Source: Oceanimonas sp. GK1 (GTDB taxonomy: Bacteria; Pseudomonadota; Gammaproteobacteria; Enterobacterales; Aeromonadaceae). Taken from it: 64,000 bases of DNA. A model generated the notes under the pieces. It did not search any database and had not been told where the DNA came from. It was given only the letters and a program-made list of their open reading frames with translations. Below are positions 61,392-64,000 of this stretch, piece by piece. Position numbers and translations under genes: made by a program. Positions within the stretch are counted from its first letter, which is position 1. Each line of letters begins with the position of its first letter. Where the stretch lies: contig NC_016745.1 of the NCBI RefSeq assembly GCF_000243075.1, positions 1,319,001 through 1,383,000 of the forward strand, given 5' to 3'.

Positions 61392-61738
61392 GCCAGAATA
61401 TCCAGTACCTGCTCGGGCGGGCGGCCCAGGGCGGCCTTGCCGTTGCACACCACTATGGGACGCTCGATCAGTTTGGGATGCGCCACCATGGCGGCGATCA
61501 GCGCTTCCTCGTCGGTGACCTTCGCCAGCTCAAGGGCCTTGTACTCGTCTTCCTTGGTCCGCATCAGCTGCCGGGCCGAGGCCATGCCCAGCTGGGCCAG
61601 CAGGGTTTTTATTTGCGCTGCATCAGGGGGGGTGTCCAGATATTTGATAATCTCGGGCTCAAGACCCCGTTGTTCGAGCAGGGCCAGGGTTTCCCGGCTT
61701 TTGGAGCAGCGGGGATTATGGTAGATAAACAGATTCAT
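61388..61738 (-). CDS. yfgD: ArsC-family (YfgD) arsenate-reductase-like protein
   Basis: The 116-residue thioredoxin-fold protein of the glutaredoxin-dependent ArsC family begins MNLFIYHNPRCSKSRETLALL, with the active cysteine in PRCSKS. A later LIERPIVVCNGKAALGRPPEQVL carries the RP motif typical of ArsC. Its position by hda and bepA equals E. coli yfgD, a chromosomal homologue whose arsenate role is not certain. No ars operon is present. Confidence 0.92.
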   Translation of the reverse strand: MNLFIYHNPRCSKSRETLALLEQRGLEPEIIKYLDTPPDAAQIKTLLAQLGMASARQLMRTKEDEYKALELAKVTDEEALIAAMVAHPKLIERPIVVCNGKAALGRPPEQVLDILA

Positions 61739-61788
61739 GATTCACTCCTGTGGCGTGGCTGCGGGCATTGTATAGAAGGGGAGCCGGA

Positions 61789-62238
61789 ATGGGCAAACTT
61801 CAGGTCTGGTTTTTGACCGCGCTGCTGTTGCTGGCGGGGTGCCGTGAGGCGGCCACCCTGTCCCTGGCCGACGGTAGCCAGCAACGGCTGCAGGATTACC
61901 GGGGCGAGTGGCTGGTGGTGAACTATTTTGCCGAGTGGTGCGCGCCCTGCCTGCGCGAGCTGCCGCTACTGAACGAGCTGGGTGAGGCCGCCGGGCCGGC
62001 GGTGCTGGCGGTGAGTTTTGATGCCATGCCGGCCCAGGCGTTACAGGCGCTGCAACAACGACTGGCGATCACGGTGCCGGTGGTGGCCAGCCTGGAGGGG
62101 CCCTGGCCCTTTGAGCTGCCCCGCGTGTTGCCCACGACGTTTGTGCTCGATCCCGACGGCAAGCTGGCCGAGCGTCATCAGGGCGAGCTCAAGGCCGAGG
62201 ATATTGCGCGCTGGCAGGATACTTACTGGAAGGATTAG
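61789..62238 (+). CDS. TlpA-like thioredoxin-fold lipoprotein
   Basis: The 149-residue product has a lipoprotein signal (MGKLQVWFLTALLLLAGC, Cys18) and a TlpA/ResA-like domain. The redox motif is WCAPC in VVNYFAEWCAPCLRELPLLNELG, and the cis-proline region is RVLPTTFVLDPDGKL. It probably acts in the periplasm on disulfides or cytochrome maturation; the partner is unknown. The ATG at 61789 has AAGGGGAGC upstream. It is convergent with bepA, with a short TCCCT-rich gap. Confidence 0.88.
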   Translation: MGKLQVWFLTALLLLAGCREAATLSLADGSQQRLQDYRGEWLVVNYFAEWCAPCLRELPLLNELGEAAGPAVLAVSFDAMPAQALQALQQRLAITVPVVASLEGPWPFELPRVLPTTFVLDPDGKLAERHQGELKAEDIARWQDTYWKD

Positions 62239-62269
62239 AGGGCTCGTAGCTACTCCCTCTTCCCTGAAG

Positions 62270-63706
62270 TTAGTTCCTCAGCGCGTCCCATTCCTGCTGC
62301 TGCTGGCGCAGCTGCTCCAGCCGGGCGCCGAGGCGGGCCCGTTGCATGGCATCCTGTGACAGGGTGGCAGCCAGTTCCATTTGCTGCACGGCCACGTCAA
62401 AGCGGCCTTCCAGGGCGGCCAGCTCGGCCTGGGCCCGGCGAAAGGCGGACTCGTCCCCCAGTGGGCGCAGGGCCTGGGCCAGCAGCTCCCACACCAGGGC
62501 ATTGTCGCCGTAGCGGCGGGCGTGGTCGTCGAGCAGGGTGGCGGCGTCCTGGTGGCGTCCGGCCTGCAGCAGGGTATCGGCCAGGTTGATCATCACCACC
62601 CGGTTGTCGGGCAGGCGCCGGTGAGCCCCTTCCAGCCGGGAGATGGCGGCATCATGACGGCCTTCGGCATTGTCGAGATCGGTCAGGGCGTCAAGCACGA
62701 ACAGGTTGTTGCCATGCCCCCTGGCCACCTGTTCCAGCAGCGGCCGGGCGGCCTCGGGCTGGTTGATGGCCATCAGCGCCAGTGCCTGACCATAGCGGGC
62801 GGCGTCCGGCAGCCAGCCGTCGTTGCCGGCGGCGGCCTGCTCAAAGTATTTGTGCAGCTCCTGGGTGCCCGCCTGCTGCAGCCGCACCATGATGCGGGCC
62901 TTGGCCAGCTGAAAGTTCAGGGATGGCGCCAGCGGACGCACCGCATATTCCGCTGCCCGGGTGCGGGCCTCGGCGATGCGGCTGGCGGGCAGGGGATGAG
63001 TCAGCAGCATCTGGGGCGGAGTGCTGGCAAACTGGTACTTGTCGGACAGCTTCTGAAAGAAACTGGCCATGGCGTTGGGATCGAAACCGGCGTTGTGCAG
63101 CAGGCGCAGGCCCAACCGGTCGGCCTCGAATTCGTTGTCCCGGGTATAGTTGATGGCCGATTGCATGCGCAGCCCCAGGGTGGTCTGCAGTGCCGCCATG
63201 CCCGCCTGGGGATTGACCACCGCCAGGGCCACCGAGCCCACCAGGCCGGCAATGGTCAGGGGGGTGCTGCGCGACTGGGACTCCAGATAACGGGCAATAT
63301 GACGCTGGGTGACGTGGGTGATTTCGTGGGCCATGACCGAGGCCAGCTCGCTTTCGTTGTCTGCGTACAGGAACAGGCCGGTATGCAACTGCACCACGCC
63401 GCCGAGAAAGGCGCTGGCGTTGATGCTGTCGTCCCTGATCAACAGAAAGCGAAACGGAAAGCGCACCGAGTCGGCCTGGGACAACAGTTGCAGCCCCAGA
63501 TCGCTGATGTACTCGTTGAGCACGGGATCGTCCACCACCGGCTGGTTGGCCCGGGCAAAGCGGCTGAAGGCCTCGCCAAAGCGCACTTCGCGCTCCACCG
63601 ACATGGCACTGACCCCGGCGGTGCCGATATCGGGCAGGCTGTTGTCGGCCAGTGCGGGCAGGGCCAGGGTAAGGGCCAGGATCAGGGGCGCGGTGCTTAA
63701 CTTCAT
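62270..63706 (-). CDS. bepA: Beta-barrel assembly-enhancing metalloprotease BepA
   Basis: BepA is a periplasmic M48 protease and chaperone that helps assemble LptD and removes misfolded outer-membrane proteins. The product is 478 residues from ATG 63706, with signal peptide MKLSTAPLILALTLALPALA. The zinc motif is HEITH in ASVMAHEITHVTQRHIARYLES near residue 135, with a downstream NEFEADRLGLRLL providing the Glu ligand. A TPR region rich in QPEAARPLLEQVARG-type repeats follows. The order with yfgD and hda is as in E. coli. Confidence 0.95.
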   Translation of the reverse strand: MKLSTAPLILALTLALPALADNSLPDIGTAGVSAMSVEREVRFGEAFSRFARANQPVVDDPVLNEYISDLGLQLLSQADSVRFPFRFLLIRDDSINASAFLGGVVQLHTGLFLYADNESELASVMAHEITHVTQRHIARYLESQSRSTPLTIAGLVGSVALAVVNPQAGMAALQTTLGLRMQSAINYTRDNEFEADRLGLRLLHNAGFDPNAMASFFQKLSDKYQFASTPPQMLLTHPLPASRIAEARTRAAEYAVRPLAPSLNFQLAKARIMVRLQQAGTQELHKYFEQAAAGNDGWLPDAARYGQALALMAINQPEAARPLLEQVARGHGNNLFVLDALTDLDNAEGRHDAAISRLEGAHRRLPDNRVVMINLADTLLQAGRHQDAATLLDDHARRYGDNALVWELLAQALRPLGDESAFRRAQAELAALEGRFDVAVQQMELAATLSQDAMQRARLGARLEQLRQQQQEWDALRN

Positions 63707-63822
63707 GGATAAACCTTTTGCCGGTGCATAACGGGCAGAATAACCGTCCGTATCGGGTGGAACAAGCATTGTTTGCGGACCGCAGGCGGGGGATAATGCT
63801 TTCTTTTTTCAGGAACTGAGCC

Positions 63823-64000
63823 ATGGATCTGCTGGATGCCAGTGCCCTGCGCTGCCCCCTGCCGCTGCTGGAGCTCAAGCTCTGGCTGAAGTCGGCCGAC
63901 AGCGGGCGGCGGCTCAGGCTGGTGCTGGCCGACCCGGGTTCGCGCCAGGACATTCCCGCCTATCTCGAGCGCATCGGGCAAGGGGTTGAGGTGGTGAAGG
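63823..64000 (+). CDS. TusA/SirA-family sulfurtransferase-like protein (3' end cut)
   Basis: The first 59 residues are present before the window ends. The start MDLLDASALRCPLPLLELKLWLK contains the C-P-x-P signature of TusA/SirA/YedF proteins, with the active Cys at residue 11. A GGAACTG stretch lies upstream. It is divergent from bepA. Which member of the family this is cannot be decided without the rest. Confidence 0.85.
   Translation, partial: MDLLDASALRCPLPLLELKLWLKSADSGRRLRLVLADPGSRQDIPAYLERIGQGVEVVK

Overview
The window is a GC-rich chromosomal segment of a gammaproteobacterium. Gene order across it matches the Escherichia coli backbone in several blocks: nadD-holA-lptE-leuS with ybeL divergent; lnt-corC-ybeY-ybeZ-miaB with ubiF divergent and a Met/Leu/Gln tRNA operon alongside; ychF-pth-prs-ispE-lolB facing hemA-prfA-prmC-sirB1-kdsA; gmhA-yafJ; and purN-purM, upp-uraA, hda, arsC-like, bepA. 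Composition and repertoire suggest a marine Aeromonadales-type bacterium (Oceanimonas, Oceanisphaera or Zobellella-like). That placement is inference from gene content, not from a marker comparison.

Layout. 1-5086: NAD, LPS-transport and leucyl-tRNA synthetase genes plus ybeL. 5087-19831: an accessory block placed between ybeL and lnt, with five co-directional genes: a TolC-like outer-membrane lipoprotein, a HlyD-type adaptor, a 2846-residue LEPR-XLL/DUF4347/VCBS repeat protein, a GAF-HlyD membrane fusion, and a PqqD-like/M50-metallopeptidase/HlyD fusion. It looks like a secretion system and its giant surface substrate, but it has no ABC ATPase. It is the main discovery candidate. 19870-26641: lipoprotein acylation, CorC, 16S rRNA maturation, MiaB and ubiquinone synthesis. 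26729-27573: a tRNA operon (Met-Gln-Gln-Met-Leu-Gln on the minus strand) with a strong promoter, a terminator and two degenerate Gln-like spacers. 27735-38110: translation, PRPP, isoprenoid, lipoprotein-sorting, haem and KDO genes. 38183-40320: slipin-NfeD pair. 40384-50533: iron acquisition (FhuF-like reductase, TonB receptor, FhuBDC-type ABC importer) with three Fur-like sites, interrupted by a GNAT gene and ravA-viaA. 50692-55278: gmhA, yafJ, a Lon-like protease with a degenerate P-loop, and a coupled unknown gene. 55328-64000: purine and pyrimidine salvage and synthesis, Hda, an ArsC-like protein, a TlpA-like lipoprotein, BepA, and the start of a TusA-family gene cut by the window end.

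How it works together. Most genes are housekeeping, in tight operons with ATGA-type overlaps. The accessory block probably builds a cell-surface or released giant protein. In the model proposed here, the PqqD-like and M50 parts select and process the substrate at the inner membrane, the two adaptors and the TolC-like protein form the conduit, and the DUF4347 module may act on the substrate itself. Short intergenic repeats of two kinds (GTGAGGAGTGA type, and GGGAAT/TCCCT type including six AATCCCT units) occur at several gene ends.
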